In this document: positions 1 through 8,503 of the stretch, piece after piece
Numbering within the stretch: the first letter of the stretch is position 1
Layout of the letters: every line of letters begins with the position of its first letter
From: Amycolatopsis lexingtonensis
Lineage (GTDB): Bacteria > Actinomycetota > Actinomycetes > Mycobacteriales > Pseudonocardiaceae
DNA: 64,000 nucleotides
Direction: 5' to 3'
Assembly: GCF_014873755.1 (NCBI RefSeq)
Contig: NZ_JADBEG010000001.1
Location: forward strand, 3,722,501-3,786,500
Notes under the pieces: model-generated
What the model was told of the DNA's origin: nothing
The model's database searches: none
The model's input: only the letters and a program-made list of their open reading frames with translations
Made by a program: the position numbers and the translations under genes

Positions 1-408
1 TACCGCAACCGCGCCGCGCAAACCGTCTCCCTGTTCCTGACCACCACAGTCACCGCGTCGCTGGTCACCCTGCCGCAGCCGACCTGGGCACTCGGGGTCG
101 AGCTGTTGGTCGCCGCAGCGGCAAGTGCAAGTCTGCTCTCGGTGCTCGACTACGCAGCCCGCCGTGGCACGTCCCAGCATGCGCAGCCCATCCTCGTCCT
201 CGCGCTCGTCGTGTTCACGGCAGGTATCGCCGCCGCTGGACTGTTCGCCACCGTCGGCTCCACCGACGGAATGGGCTTCTACGCCGTAAGTTCGCTGCTC
301 GGCCTCGTGTGGGGCGTCTACGGGACGTGGGTCTTCCTCACTCAGGCGGGCACAGATCAGATCAACGAACACCAACTCGAGGACCTCGACCAGGCAGTTA
401 CCGGTTAA
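1..408 (+). CDS. 3' end of a small multi-span membrane protein (5' end outside window)
   Basis: The reading frame is open from the first base and stops at TAA 406-408, so 135 C-terminal residues are visible and the start lies upstream. Four hydrophobic stretches, around residues 9-28, 32-55, 59-83 and 91-113, suggest at least four membrane spans joined by short basic or polar loops (AARRG after the second). The tail is hydrophilic and acidic (HQLEDLDQ). No enzymatic motif is visible and I do not recognise the family. The last codons fall inside a 54-nt sequence that recurs at 15853. Confidence 0.75.
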   Translation, partial: YRNRAAQTVSLFLTTTVTASLVTLPQPTWALGVELLVAAAASASLLSVLDYAARRGTSQHAQPILVLALVVFTAGIAAAGLFATVGSTDGMGFYAVSSLLGLVWGVYGTWVFLTQAGTDQINEHQLEDLDQAVTG

Positions 409-443
409 CGGACCATTATCGGCAGAGTGATCCACAGCGGCGG
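390..443. repeat. 54-nt direct repeat, copy 1
   Basis: It matches 15853-15906 in the same orientation at 48 of 54 positions with no gaps. The six mismatches cluster in the middle, and the last 25 bases before the end are identical (ATCGGCAGAGTGATCCACAG and following). Copy 1 spans the stop codon of the membrane gene. Confidence 0.8.
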
Positions 444-785
444 GCGGCGACCTGCGGCGGCCGCCCGGCAGGAGATTCGCGACTCGTGCACGTGGCGCCG
501 GGGCACGTTCGAGGGACGTCGCCGCCGGGCGCCACGCCTGCGGTGCCGGTCGCCGGTAGCAGAGGGCGGTCGGGGTCCGGGGTAGATCGTCGGGGTCGGG
601 GGCCGCTGTCCCGCTGAGCTCCGGGCGCCGGCGCGTCCCCCAACTCGGTGATCCGCGGTCCGGGGCGTCATCCCGGACGCGGCCAGCTCTCCGGAGTGCT
701 GCTCGACAGCTACGCAGGGGCGGCGCGCGACAACACGGAGTTCGAATCCGCCAGCCCGTCGACCATGACCGGCTAGCGTGACCGG
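409..785. other. Intergenic region without a convincing gene
   Basis: Apart from repeat copy 1 at its left edge it is GC-rich and shows no credible start with a ribosome binding site. The short frames here are Arg/Pro-rich and look like chance openings. A GTTCGAA near 732 resembles a tRNA T-loop, but no cloverleaf can be built around it. Confidence 0.5.
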
Positions 786-1553
786 GTGAGCATCGAAAGC
801 CACGACGCCGCCGATCCTGCCGTCGAGCCGGCGCCGCAGCGCGCAGGGGCGCACTGGTCGGCCCGCGACAGCGGGATCCTGCTTGACGGGCTCCGCAGCG
901 GGATCCCTCTCCCCGATCTGGCTGTGTCCCTGCAACGCCGGGTCAGCGCTCTGCAGGCCCGCTGCAAGAAGATGCTTCCGCCGCACCTGCAGAACACTGT
1001 GCTGCGCGCCGACGCCGACGTGGTGCTGCGGGACCTGCTCGCCGCCGACCCGGCCTTCGACGTCGAAGCGAACCTCGATCGCACCACCTCCCGGCGCTGG
1101 AATCCCGCACGGGAAGAGATCCTGACCCAGGGCTGGAAAGACCGTCGGCCGCTGGCCGAGCTGGTCACCGCGGCGGCGGCGTCGGAGACCGAGATCGCCG
1201 GGCGGCTGATCCAGCTCGGGCTGGCGGCCGACAGCCTCGCCGTGGCCGAGCGGCTCGGCTACACCCCCGGCGGCGCCCTGGACCTGCGCTGCCGGATGAT
1301 GCGCGACCGCGCCGCCGCGAGCGTCTGGGTCCTGGTCGTCGACGGGCTCGAGGACGGCCGTCACGTCTCCCTGCACCCGACGCGCGGTGACGCGTGCGAT
1401 CACGCCGACATGATCATCGCGGCCGATGACGTCGACGCAGGTGCCGTCGTCGCCACCGTGGCGCAGCGGGCGATCGGATCGTCCCAAGGCCCCGTCGAGA
1501 TCATCAGGCAGCGGCAACCGCCGGCCACGACCGACGCCGCAGCCGGCGGCTGA
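786..1553 (+). CDS. Hypothetical protein with tandem tri-helical (Myb/SANT-like) motifs
   Basis: 255 residues, GTG start. Two related segments, about 22-65 and 95-140, share the pattern W..........L..G...G..L..LA followed by a helix ending in R and a hydrophobic pair (WSARDSGILLDGL and WNPAREEILTQGW). This is the spacing of Myb/SANT-like three-helix DNA-binding units. The C-terminal half (about 165-240) is a mixed alpha/beta region with VWVLVVDGLEDG and no recognised motif. A DNA-binding role is inferred from the repeats only. It stands alone, with the Nudix gene convergent downstream. Confidence 0.65.
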   Translation: MSIESHDAADPAVEPAPQRAGAHWSARDSGILLDGLRSGIPLPDLAVSLQRRVSALQARCKKMLPPHLQNTVLRADADVVLRDLLAADPAFDVEANLDRTTSRRWNPAREEILTQGWKDRRPLAELVTAAAASETEIAGRLIQLGLAADSLAVAERLGYTPGGALDLRCRMMRDRAAASVWVLVVDGLEDGRHVSLHPTRGDACDHADMIIAADDVDAGAVVATVAQRAIGSSQGPVEIIRQRQPPATTDAAAGG

Positions 1554-1620
1554 CCGGCGAGGCGTTTACTCAGGTTCGACCGGCGTCGCGGTCCGGGTCG
1601 CTGCGGAGTCGCGCCGGTGG

Positions 1621-2526
1621 TTAGGCCAGGGCGGCGAGCAGGCCGCGCCGGTGGTCCGGCCAGAGCCAGTGCAGCACGTCCTCGTGCAGCTCATCGACGC
1701 CGACCCAGCGGTCGCCGACGCTGTCCGGCAGGGCCGGGCGCTCGCTTCGCCCGAGGTCGACGTGGACGGTGAAAGTGCAGGTCCAGGCGTTCAGGGTGTG
1801 CGGGCTGCTGATCGGCCGGACCGCGCGCACGATCCGCATCCGCGCGTCGACCGGCACCCGTAACCCGGTCTCGTCGCCGACCTTGCGGGCCGCGGTGGTG
1901 AAGATCCCGCGCGTGGTGACCGTCCGGTCGCCGGCGCGCCACTGCGCGGGCGTGCGGCCCTCGTCGGCCGGGATCGCGTAGCCGCCGGTCAGGCACGGGA
2001 TCCGTCCGCGGTCGGTGTCGCGGGTGGTCAGCAGCACCGCCCCGACCGCGGTGACCACGGCGTCGACGACCGCGGTCTCGCCCAGCCACCAGGCGAAGCC
2101 CAGTCCGGTCGGCAGGCCGATCCGCTCGTCGGCCAGCAGCTGCACGTGGTGCGGGTGCAGCGGCCGGCCGTGCTGGTCGAGCACCCACCCCCGCGACCGG
2201 AAGTACGCCTGCAGCCCCGCGGCCGCCTGGACCGGCTGGTTGCCGACCGAGGTCAGGAACTCCGGATCCGCCTCGGCGGCCGCGGCGCGGTGGCGGTTGG
2301 GGTGCCCGACGGCGTCACAGCCCGGCGGGACCCGCGCCGGGGCGCCCTGGGCTCCCGGAATGTAGCCGGGGCTCGTGGCGCGCAGCCGGTTCCCGTATCC
2401 GGGCTGGCGGGTCTCGCCGACGTACTGCGCGAACTCCCCCAGCGTCTTCGCCGGGTAGGGCCGGGTAGGGCCGGCCAGGGCCATAGCCTGGGCCCCAGCA
2501 GCGATCATCAGGTACCAGCCGGACAT
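1621..2526 (-). CDS. Nudix-like protein with a degenerate Nudix box, possibly frameshifted at its 5' end
   Basis: 301 residues from ATG 2526. The C-terminal half (about 155-295) has the Nudix order: a strand VDAVVTAVGAVLLTT, a glycine-rich loop and a box-like segment ending ARKVGDETGL. The consensus REUxEExGU is read here as R-K-V-G-D-E-T-G-L, so the first Glu is Lys while the acidic pair survives; activity is uncertain. The N-terminal 150 residues match nothing I know. A 10-bp tandem duplication at 2451-2470 separates this frame from an upstream start at ATG 2548. Collapsing the duplication joins the two frames, so 2548 may be the ancestral start. Confidence 0.65.
   Translation of the reverse strand: MSGWYLMIAAGAQAMALAGPTRPYPAKTLGEFAQYVGETRQPGYGNRLRATSPGYIPGAQGAPARVPPGCDAVGHPNRHRAAAAEADPEFLTSVGNQPVQAAAGLQAYFRSRGWVLDQHGRPLHPHHVQLLADERIGLPTGLGFAWWLGETAVVDAVVTAVGAVLLTTRDTDRGRIPCLTGGYAIPADEGRTPAQWRAGDRTVTTRGIFTTAARKVGDETGLRVPVDARMRIVRAVRPISSPHTLNAWTCTFTVHVDLGRSERPALPDSVGDRWVGVDELHEDVLHWLWPDHRRGLLAALA
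2451..2470. repeat. Perfect 10-bp tandem duplication
   Basis: CCGGGTAGGG occurs twice in a row, followed by CCGGCC. It lies near the 5' end of the Nudix-like gene, and 10 bp changes the reading frame. A replication-slippage origin is inferred. Confidence 0.85.
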
Positions 2527-2647
2527 CGAGATCGTGGACCGTGGTCATCTCGAAAGCCCACCGCGTATCGGCGACGACGGGGAGTAGTTTCCCGTTTCCG
2601 CATCTTGATCGCCGCCGGACGGACCGCTGGGTGGGACTCGGGTTCGG

Positions 2648-3199
2648 TCAGCCGATCCCGAGCACGGACTTTGCGGTGGTCCAGTTGTTCAGCATCGCCG
2701 TCTGGGCGGCGGACAGCGTGACCTGGTGGGCGCAGACGGCCTTCTTGACGGCGTTCTCGACGGAGTCCTTGCTGTAAGAGTTCGGGCTGCCCGAGTGCGG
2801 CTCGGGCCAGAGGTTGCGCGGGTCCTTCGGGGCGCCGCCGAGCTCCAGCGGGAGGAAGTGGTCCTCTTCGTAGTCGGACATGCTCGTGTCGCTGTAGCCG
2901 TAGTCGATGATGCCCTGCTGCTTCAACCCGTTGGTGTAGCTCGTCGACGGGCGGATCGTGGCCGTCCAGCCGGACACGCAGATCGTCGAGCCGATCGTCG
3001 ACTGGGTGACGTCCGGGTTCTTCGCCCCGGGCGTGCAGGCCGGGTCCGGCAGCGGCAGGTAGGCCTGCGAGCACGACGCCGTCGTCGACAGCGGGCCGGC
3101 GGCCACGGCACCGGCGGCGTAGGCGGGAACATCGATCAGGCCGACGGTGACGGTGACCGCGGCGGTGGCGAGGCAGGCACGAAGACCGAGGTGGCGCAT
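2648..3199 (-). CDS. Secreted HNH-type nuclease
   Basis: 183 residues, ATG start preceded by GGAAAGGA. Residues 1-28 form a Sec signal peptide ending AYA, so the product is exported. The nuclease signature is EEDHFLPLELGGAP followed by NLWPEPH at about 113-140. This is the exported actinobacterial branch of the HNH/His-Me finger superfamily, where the DH pair and later Asn/His bind the metal and activate water. Four cysteines in the mature part could form disulfides. The likely substrate is extracellular nucleic acid, by family analogy. It is monocistronic. Confidence 0.85.
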   Translation of the reverse strand: MRHLGLRACLATAAVTVTVGLIDVPAYAAGAVAAGPLSTTASCSQAYLPLPDPACTPGAKNPDVTQSTIGSTICVSGWTATIRPSTSYTNGLKQQGIIDYGYSDTSMSDYEEDHFLPLELGGAPKDPRNLWPEPHSGSPNSYSKDSVENAVKKAVCAHQVTLSAAQTAMLNNWTTAKSVLGIG

Positions 3200-3479
3200 C
3201 CGAGTCCTTTCCGGAACGACAGCGAGCCCTCGGGGCTCAGCTTTGCTTGGTGGTCATCACCATGCGCAGCGTCGGCGACGCCACGATGACAGTGAAGAAG
3301 CCACCAGATGACCACACCACTGCGAAACTGTTCACCGGGACGACTTTGTGTCACATCGTCCGGAACATCCCGACCTTCGACGGGTCAGCCATCACGACCT
3401 GCACGACGCCGGCTTTGGCTGGCACCGCGCTGCCTAGCGCGGTCGTAGCGGCAGGCCGCGCCGCAGCGACTGACCATCC

Positions 3480-5294
3480 GTGACGAAGCGGAAGCTGATG
3501 CTCTTCGGATCGGTCGGGCGGGGCTGGGCGCCGGCGCGTGGGCCGCTGGTGCTCAGCGGGGTGGCGCTATTGGCCGGGATGGTGGTGCTGTTCGAATGGG
3601 TGGACTGGCCCGCACTCGGTGACTGGGCGCGCCCGCTGGCCGTGCCGCTGTCGCTGTTCGCCGTTGCCACCGGTGGGTTGGCGGTCGCGGTGGCGCGGCG
3701 GCGGGACGAGCAGGCGCCTCGGACCCGGCCTGTGGGGATGAGCTGGTGGGTCGTGGTGGCCGCCGCGGTCGTGGTGGCCGCGGTGGGGTGGGCGGCGACC
3801 AGCTGGTTGCTCGGCGAGGCCAACCGAGCCGGCGATGCGGACAAGAGGGCGGCGGCGCGGGTCGAGGCGATCAAGACCGGGCTCGGGGTCGGTGCGGGCA
3901 CCACCGGTATCTTCGCGCTGCTGTTGGCGGTGCGGCGTCAGCAGCACAACGAGAGCGACGCGACGGAGAAGAACGTCACCGAGCTCTATACCAAGGCCGC
4001 CGACCAGCTCGGCTCCGAAGAGGCTCCGGTCCGACTGGCCGGGCTGTACGCGCTGGAGCGCCTGGCCCACAACAACCCTGGCCAGCGCCAGAGCATCGTC
4101 AACGTCATCTGCGCGTACCTGCGGATGCCCTTCACATCGCCGGACGCCCAGCCGCCCGCCGTGGCCGACGAGGCGCAGTTCAAGGAACACCACAGGCGGG
4201 TACAAGAGCGGGAAGTCCGGCTCGCGGCCCAACGCATCATCACCGAGCACCTGAATCCCGAGGAACGCCGGCCGTTCTGGCCAGACATCGACCTCGATCT
4301 CACCAACGCCCACCTGATCGATTTCACGCTAGAAAACTGCCGAGCACGGTCGGCGTGCTTCGACAGCACGACTTTCGTCGGCAACGTCTTCTTCAGCTAC
4401 GCGAACTTCACCGGCCCCGCCCGGTTCAACGTGGCGACCTTCACCGGCCGAGCCACGTTCTTCGGCGTGAGGTTCACCGGCGCTTGGTTCCGCGGCGCGA
4501 ACTTCACCCGCAGCGTTCAGTTCAACGGCGCGAACTTCACCAGCGACGCCCTGTTCAACGGCGCGAACTTCACCGGCGACGCCTTGTTCGACGGCGCGAA
4601 CTTCACCAGGGGTGCCACCTTCAACGGCGCGACCTTCACCGGAAACGCCCTGTTCAGCGGCGCGCACTTCAGCGGCGTCGGGTTCAGTGGCGCGGCCTTC
4701 ACCGGTAACGCCCTGTTCAGCAACGCGACCTTCACGAGCGGCGCTTATTTCCGCAGCACGACCTTCACTGGCGAAACCCGGTTCGACGACGCCACCTTCA
4801 GTGGCGAAACCCGGTTTGATGGCGCCACTTTCATCGGCGAAACCCGGTTCGACGACGCCACCCTCACCGGCGGCGCCTCGTTTGACGGCGCGACGTTTGT
4901 TGGCGATGTCCAGTTCTGCGGCGCCAAGTACAAGGCCCACGAGAGGATCGCAGAGATTATTGAAGAGGATCCAGTTGGCCGGCTCGCGGCCGCCGAAGTC
5001 GATGCCGCCGAGGTTAGAAGACACGACTCAATCGGCGGGTTCGGCAACGTAACCGTTGTAGGGGGCGCCACGTTCGCCCGCGTGACTCTCCTCGATAGCC
5101 AGGAGAGGCGACGCGCTGTTCTCCGGGCGACCTTGCGGGGCTGTATCGCGTCCTGTAGCGCGATTGTCGATAGGCAGCACTTCAGGACCGTCATGTCCGA
5201 GCAGCCTGCTCCGGCGGCGAACAGAGTCCTCGGCGACCTGATGCGGTCTGCATCACGTGCGCTTAAGGCATTCCGAGGGAGATCGACTGACTGA
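3480..5294 (+). CDS. Membrane-anchored pentapeptide-repeat protein, 3' end abutting an IS
   Basis: 604 residues, GTG start. Hydrophobic spans lie near 18-38, 52-70, 82-104 and 128-146. A conserved cytoplasmic linker follows (ELYTKAADQLGSEEAPVRLA), which this actinobacterial family places before its repeats. From about 280 to 490 the sequence is a continuous run of pentapeptides A(N/T)F(T)G with Phe or Leu at the central position, predicting a right-handed beta-helix. A further 110 residues without repeats follow. The stop TGA 5292-5294 is immediately followed by the inverted repeat of an IS3 element, so the original 3' end may have been cut off. Function unknown. Confidence 0.8.
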   Translation: MTKRKLMLFGSVGRGWAPARGPLVLSGVALLAGMVVLFEWVDWPALGDWARPLAVPLSLFAVATGGLAVAVARRRDEQAPRTRPVGMSWWVVVAAAVVVAAVGWAATSWLLGEANRAGDADKRAAARVEAIKTGLGVGAGTTGIFALLLAVRRQQHNESDATEKNVTELYTKAADQLGSEEAPVRLAGLYALERLAHNNPGQRQSIVNVICAYLRMPFTSPDAQPPAVADEAQFKEHHRRVQEREVRLAAQRIITEHLNPEERRPFWPDIDLDLTNAHLIDFTLENCRARSACFDSTTFVGNVFFSYANFTGPARFNVATFTGRATFFGVRFTGAWFRGANFTRSVQFNGANFTSDALFNGANFTGDALFDGANFTRGATFNGATFTGNALFSGAHFSGVGFSGAAFTGNALFSNATFTSGAYFRSTTFTGETRFDDATFSGETRFDGATFIGETRFDDATLTGGASFDGATFVGDVQFCGAKYKAHERIAEIIEEDPVGRLAAAEVDAAEVRRHDSIGGFGNVTVVGGATFARVTLLDSQERRRAVLRATLRGCIASCSAIVDRQHFRTVMSEQPAPAANRVLGDLMRSASRALKAFRGRSTD

Positions 5295-5362
5295 TGGGTC
5301 TGCCCAGGGTCTGGTTGACACCTCACCTGTGAGGTTCCGGCCTCGCCTGGAAGGATGTCACC

Positions 5363-5650
5363 GTGCCCAAGCCCTACCCCCGTGAGTTCCGTGACGACGT
5401 CGTCGCTGTGGCCCGTCGCGGCGAGACCCCGTTGAAGCAGGTCGCGAAGGACTTCGGGATCTCCGAGTCGTGCCTGGCCAACTGGCTGCGCACGACCGAG
5501 ATCGAGGACGGCACCCGCCCCGGCGTGACCCGCGAGGAGTCCGCCGAGCTGCGCGAACTGCGTAAACGTAACCGGCTGCTGGAGCAGGAGAACGAGGTTC
5601 TGCGTAAGACGGCGGCTTATCTGGCGCAGGGCAATCTGCCGGGAAAATAG
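5363..5650 (+). CDS. IS3-family transposase OrfA (helix-turn-helix and leucine zipper)
   Basis: 95 residues, GTG start. The N-terminal helix-turn-helix (about 10-45, ending SESCLANWLR) recognises the IS ends. It is followed by a basic segment and a coiled coil (RKRNRLLEQENEVLRKTAAYL) used for multimerisation. The run GGGAAAATAG at 5641-5650 contains an A-rich slippery site directly before the stop. A -1 shift there continues into OrfB, the usual way this family makes the OrfAB transposase. It appears intact. Confidence 0.92.
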   Translation: MPKPYPREFRDDVVAVARRGETPLKQVAKDFGISESCLANWLRTTEIEDGTRPGVTREESAELRELRKRNRLLEQENEVLRKTAAYLAQGNLPGK

Positions 5651-5691
5651 CGTTCCCGCTCGTCCGTGAACTGGCCGCGGCCGTCGCCCCT

Positions 5692-6522
5692 GTGCGGGTG
5701 TCGGTCGCGGTGACGTGCAGGGTGCTCGGCCTGTCCCGGCAGGCCTACTACCAGTGGCGCGCAGCCCCGGTCTGCCAGCGCGACTGGGATGACGCGTATC
5801 TGATCAACGCCGCGCTCGAGATCCACGCCGACGACCCAGCCGACGGGTACCGGTTCATCCCCGACGAGCTCGCCCGCCGGGGTTTCATCGCCTCGGAGAA
5901 CCGGGTGTGGCGGATCTGCTCGATGCAGCAGATCTTCTCGCTGCACGCCAAGAAGAAAGGACGTTCCCGCAAGGCCGGGCCGCCGGTGCACGACGACCTC
6001 ATCCGCCGCGACTTCACCGCCTCTGCACCGAATATCAAGTGGTTGACCGACATCACCGAGCACTCCACCAGGGAGGGCAAGCTGTACTTGTGTGAGGTCA
6101 AGGACTGCTACTCCAACAAGATCGTCGGGTACTCGATCGCCTCGCACATGCGGGCCTCACTCGCCGTCAGCGCGTTACGTAACGCGATCGCGCTGCGGGA
6201 CCCGCGCGGCACTGTCATCCACTCCGATCGAGGCGCCCAGTTTCGATCCGCGAGCTATCGTCGTCTGCTGCGCGCCCATGGGTTGTCCGGATCGATGGGC
6301 CGGGTCGGTGCCTGCGGGGACAACGCGGCGATGGAATCGTTCTTCTCGTTGCTGCAAAAGAATGTTCTGGACACGCGGCGCTGGCGCACCCGCGAGGAAC
6401 TCCGGTTGGCGATCGTGTCCTGGATCGAGACGAAGTACCACCGCAAACGCCGGCAACGAGGGCTGGGCAAGCTCACCCCGGTCGAGTTTGAGACCATCTA
6501 CACCACCGCAGCAGCGGCCTGA
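5692..6522 (+). CDS. IS3-family transposase OrfB (DDE catalytic domain)
   Basis: 276 residues from GTG 5692. The frame is open back to the OrfA slippery site, so the functional product is probably the OrfAB fusion. An HTH_21-like segment comes first (YRFIPDELARRGF), then the rve/DDE core. The catalytic Asp is in WLTDIT, the second Asp in HSDRGAQ and the Glu in NAAMESFFSLLQK. Length is normal for the family and no internal stops are seen, so the element may still be active. Confidence 0.93.
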   Translation: MRVSVAVTCRVLGLSRQAYYQWRAAPVCQRDWDDAYLINAALEIHADDPADGYRFIPDELARRGFIASENRVWRICSMQQIFSLHAKKKGRSRKAGPPVHDDLIRRDFTASAPNIKWLTDITEHSTREGKLYLCEVKDCYSNKIVGYSIASHMRASLAVSALRNAIALRDPRGTVIHSDRGAQFRSASYRRLLRAHGLSGSMGRVGACGDNAAMESFFSLLQKNVLDTRRWRTREELRLAIVSWIETKYHRKRRQRGLGKLTPVEFETIYTTAAAA

Positions 6523-6536
6523 GAACAGTCAGCTCC

Positions 6537-6587
6537 GGTGTCAACCGAAGTCTGGGCAGCCCCGTCAACCAAACTCGGGGCAGTCCC
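6537..6587. repeat. Two tandem IS-end-like sequences
   Basis: GTCAACCGAAGTCTGGGCAG at 6540 and GTCAACCAAACTCGGGGCAG at 6564 are related 24-nt units in direct tandem. The first is the right inverted repeat of the IS3 element. The second may be the right end of an earlier related insertion, or an alternative end. Confidence 0.6.
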
Positions 6588-6589
6588 CC

Positions 6590-6898
6590 CTGCTGCACGG
6601 CCAGCGCAGCCATTGCCCGCACCTTGCCGATACCCCGCTGCTGGACACCGTGCGGCTCGCCCGCACGTGCCTGCCGGAACTCGCCTCGCACAGCCTCGAC
6701 CACCTTGCCCGGCACCTTCAGCTGCAGATCCCCCGCGACCGGCACCGTGCACTCGCCGACGTCCGACTCACCCTCGCCGTGCTGCAGCGCCTCATCAACC
6801 GAGGACATTGGTCCACCCTGATGGACCTCGAGCGCATCGCCCTCATGCCGGCGAAGAAGCCAGGCCCGTCCGTTGCCGACCAGCCCGGCCTGTTTTGA
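6590..6898 (+). pseudogene. C-terminal remnant of a DnaQ-like 3'-5' exonuclease
   Basis: About 100 codons remain open to TGA 6898. The remnant has PLLDTVRLAR, then a helix and HRALADVRLT. The HxALxD segment is the Exo III motif of DEDDh exonucleases (DNA polymerase III epsilon-like), with the final catalytic His and Asp. The Exo I and Exo II motifs that should lie upstream are missing, and the reading frame instead runs into the IS3 element. A gene beheaded by IS insertion or an associated deletion is the simplest explanation. Confidence 0.7.
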
Positions 6899-6958
6899 CT
6901 GGAAACGCCGCGACGTGATTTCTTCGGTTTCAGTTCACCCGCACCGGTGTCGTCACCC

Positions 6959-8503
6959 TCAAGCCGATCCGCCGACGCCGTACTTCCAGCTCGAGCCGGT
7001 GCCGCGATACTGCTCGACGGGGATCGGGTCGACGTCCTCGCGCATCTGGTCGGTATAGAGAATGCCGTGCACGTGGTCCACCTCGTGGGCTACGAGCCGG
7101 GCGACGCCGCGCTCGAACACGGTGATCTTGGTCTGCCCGTCGACGGTGGTGTGCTCGACGTGGATCACGTGCGAGCGCGGGACCTGGCCGCGGACGTCGA
7201 AGAAGGACAAGCAGCCCTCGTACTGTTCATCGACGTCCCCGGCGGACTCGATGATCGCGGGGTTGAACAGCGTGATCGTCTCGCCGTCCGGCGTGCGGAC
7301 GATCGCCGCGGCCCGGTCGATCCCGATCTGCGGCGCCGCGATACCCATTCCCTTACCGAACGTGTGGGCCTGGGCGACGCGCTCGCACGCCGAGTTCAGC
7401 TCGGTCACCACCCGGCGGGCGTCCTCGGCCTCGGCCGGGAGGTCGAAGCGGCGGGCGACGCGGCGCAGGGCGGGGTCGGTGTCCTGCACGATCCCGAGCG
7501 AGGCCATCACTTCGCTCGGCGATGGCGGTGGCCCGTCGACGAGGGCAGCGCGACCGCGGAAGTCCCATTCGAGCCGGTAGCGGGCGTGCAGCGGCGGATC
7601 CTCGCATGACCAGGAGAACACGTGCCGGTCGCCGGTGTCGTCGCGGGCGATGGCGGTGGCGAACGGCATGGCTTGGGCGGTCATCGAGGTGTGCAGTCCC
7701 CACACTACCGCGGCGAGGTCGGCGGGGAAGTCCAGGCACACCGACAACGTCCGCGTCGGTAGCCGGACGGCGCGCTGGAACCAGTTGCCCCAATGGACTT
7801 CGCTGACGGTGTACTCGTACTCGATCCAGCAGGATTCCCCGGGGTACAGCGGAAAGTGCCCGTGTTCGCCGGCGAACTGCAGCCACACTTCCTTGAACGC
7901 GTCGCGGTCGTGGTGGGGTGTCCAGTCCATCGGGCTCGCACGGGTCCGGCCATGCCAGGCGTGCAGGTTGATCTCGTCCCACGCCAGCGGGTTTTCGCTG
8001 TAGAGCTGGTTCGAGCGCTCGGGGTCACCGGGGTACCGGTCGACGGAGATGCGGATCAGGTAGCGGGTGATCGGTTCGGTGCCGTGGTTGACCAGGTGGC
8101 GGCGCTGGGTGAGCCGGTAGACGCCGTTCTCGTAGCGCAGGGTCGCGTCGTCGTGGTCGACCACGAGACTTCCCGTCGTGGCAGCTGCCTCGGTGACCGG
8201 TGGTGCCGGCGGGCGGGTCTTGACCGGGCGGTGGGCCTCGAAATCGCGGAAGGCGGCGGGCAGAGCTCCGCCGGTGCGCAGTGCGGCCTCGGCGTGGGCG
8301 GCGAAGGCTTCCGACGGGCGCTCGGCGCCGGTGAGCACCTTGGAGACGTAGGAGCGGTCGTATCCCATGGCCTTGGCGAGTGCGGCGCGGGAAAAGCCCC
8401 GGACGTCGCGCCAGCGTTCGAGTTCGACGGCGAACACGTTCACCTCGGCGTCCGCGTCGCCGGCGGTGCTGGTCGTGCCCGTCGTCATCGCCGCCTCCGC
8501 CAT
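6959..8503 (-). CDS. XRE helix-turn-helix / peptide deformylase fusion protein
   Basis: 514 residues. Residues about 25-80 are an XRE-type HTH (SRAALAKAMGYDRSYVSKVL). About 110-330 is an uncharacterised beta-rich, Trp-rich domain. About 360-505 is a peptide deformylase domain with all three signatures intact: GMGIAAPQIG (motif 1), EGCLS with the metal-binding Cys (motif 2) and HEVDH with the two His ligands and catalytic Glu (motif 3). Housekeeping deformylases are about 170-200 residues and have no DNA-binding domain. Inference: a transcription regulator carrying a deformylase fold that either senses or processes formylated peptides. Start taken at ATG 8503; ATG 8488 is possible. Confidence 0.88.
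   Translation of the reverse strand: MAEAAMTTGTTSTAGDADAEVNVFAVELERWRDVRGFSRAALAKAMGYDRSYVSKVLTGAERPSEAFAAHAEAALRTGGALPAAFRDFEAHRPVKTRPPAPPVTEAAATTGSLVVDHDDATLRYENGVYRLTQRRHLVNHGTEPITRYLIRISVDRYPGDPERSNQLYSENPLAWDEINLHAWHGRTRASPMDWTPHHDRDAFKEVWLQFAGEHGHFPLYPGESCWIEYEYTVSEVHWGNWFQRAVRLPTRTLSVCLDFPADLAAVVWGLHTSMTAQAMPFATAIARDDTGDRHVFSWSCEDPPLHARYRLEWDFRGRAALVDGPPPSPSEVMASLGIVQDTDPALRRVARRFDLPAEAEDARRVVTELNSACERVAQAHTFGKGMGIAAPQIGIDRAAAIVRTPDGETITLFNPAIIESAGDVDEQYEGCLSFFDVRGQVPRSHVIHVEHTTVDGQTKITVFERGVARLVAHEVDHVHGILYTDQMREDVDPIPVEQYRGTGSSWKYGVGGSA

Larger units (their letters stand above)
5295..6564 (+). mobile_element. IS3-family insertion sequence
   Basis: Two transposase frames lie between imperfect inverted repeats. 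The left end is 5295-5322 (TGGGTCTGCCCAG through GGTTGACACC). The right end is 6537-6564, whose reverse complement reads CGGGGCTGCCCAG through GGTTGACACC. The inner ten bases are identical. Exact outer ends and a target-site duplication could not be fixed because a second end-like sequence adjoins the right repeat. The insertion separates a pentapeptide-repeat gene from a 5'-truncated exonuclease gene. Confidence 0.85.

Noticed and set aside
705..760. tRNA-like GTTCGAATCC
   Set aside because: Only a 4-bp stem can be formed and no acceptor, D-arm or anticodon arm can be fitted around it.
405..1517. Long minus-strand reading frame antisense to the tri-helical protein
   Set aside because: Arg/Gly/Pro-rich composition with no motif; typical shadow frame in GC-rich DNA.
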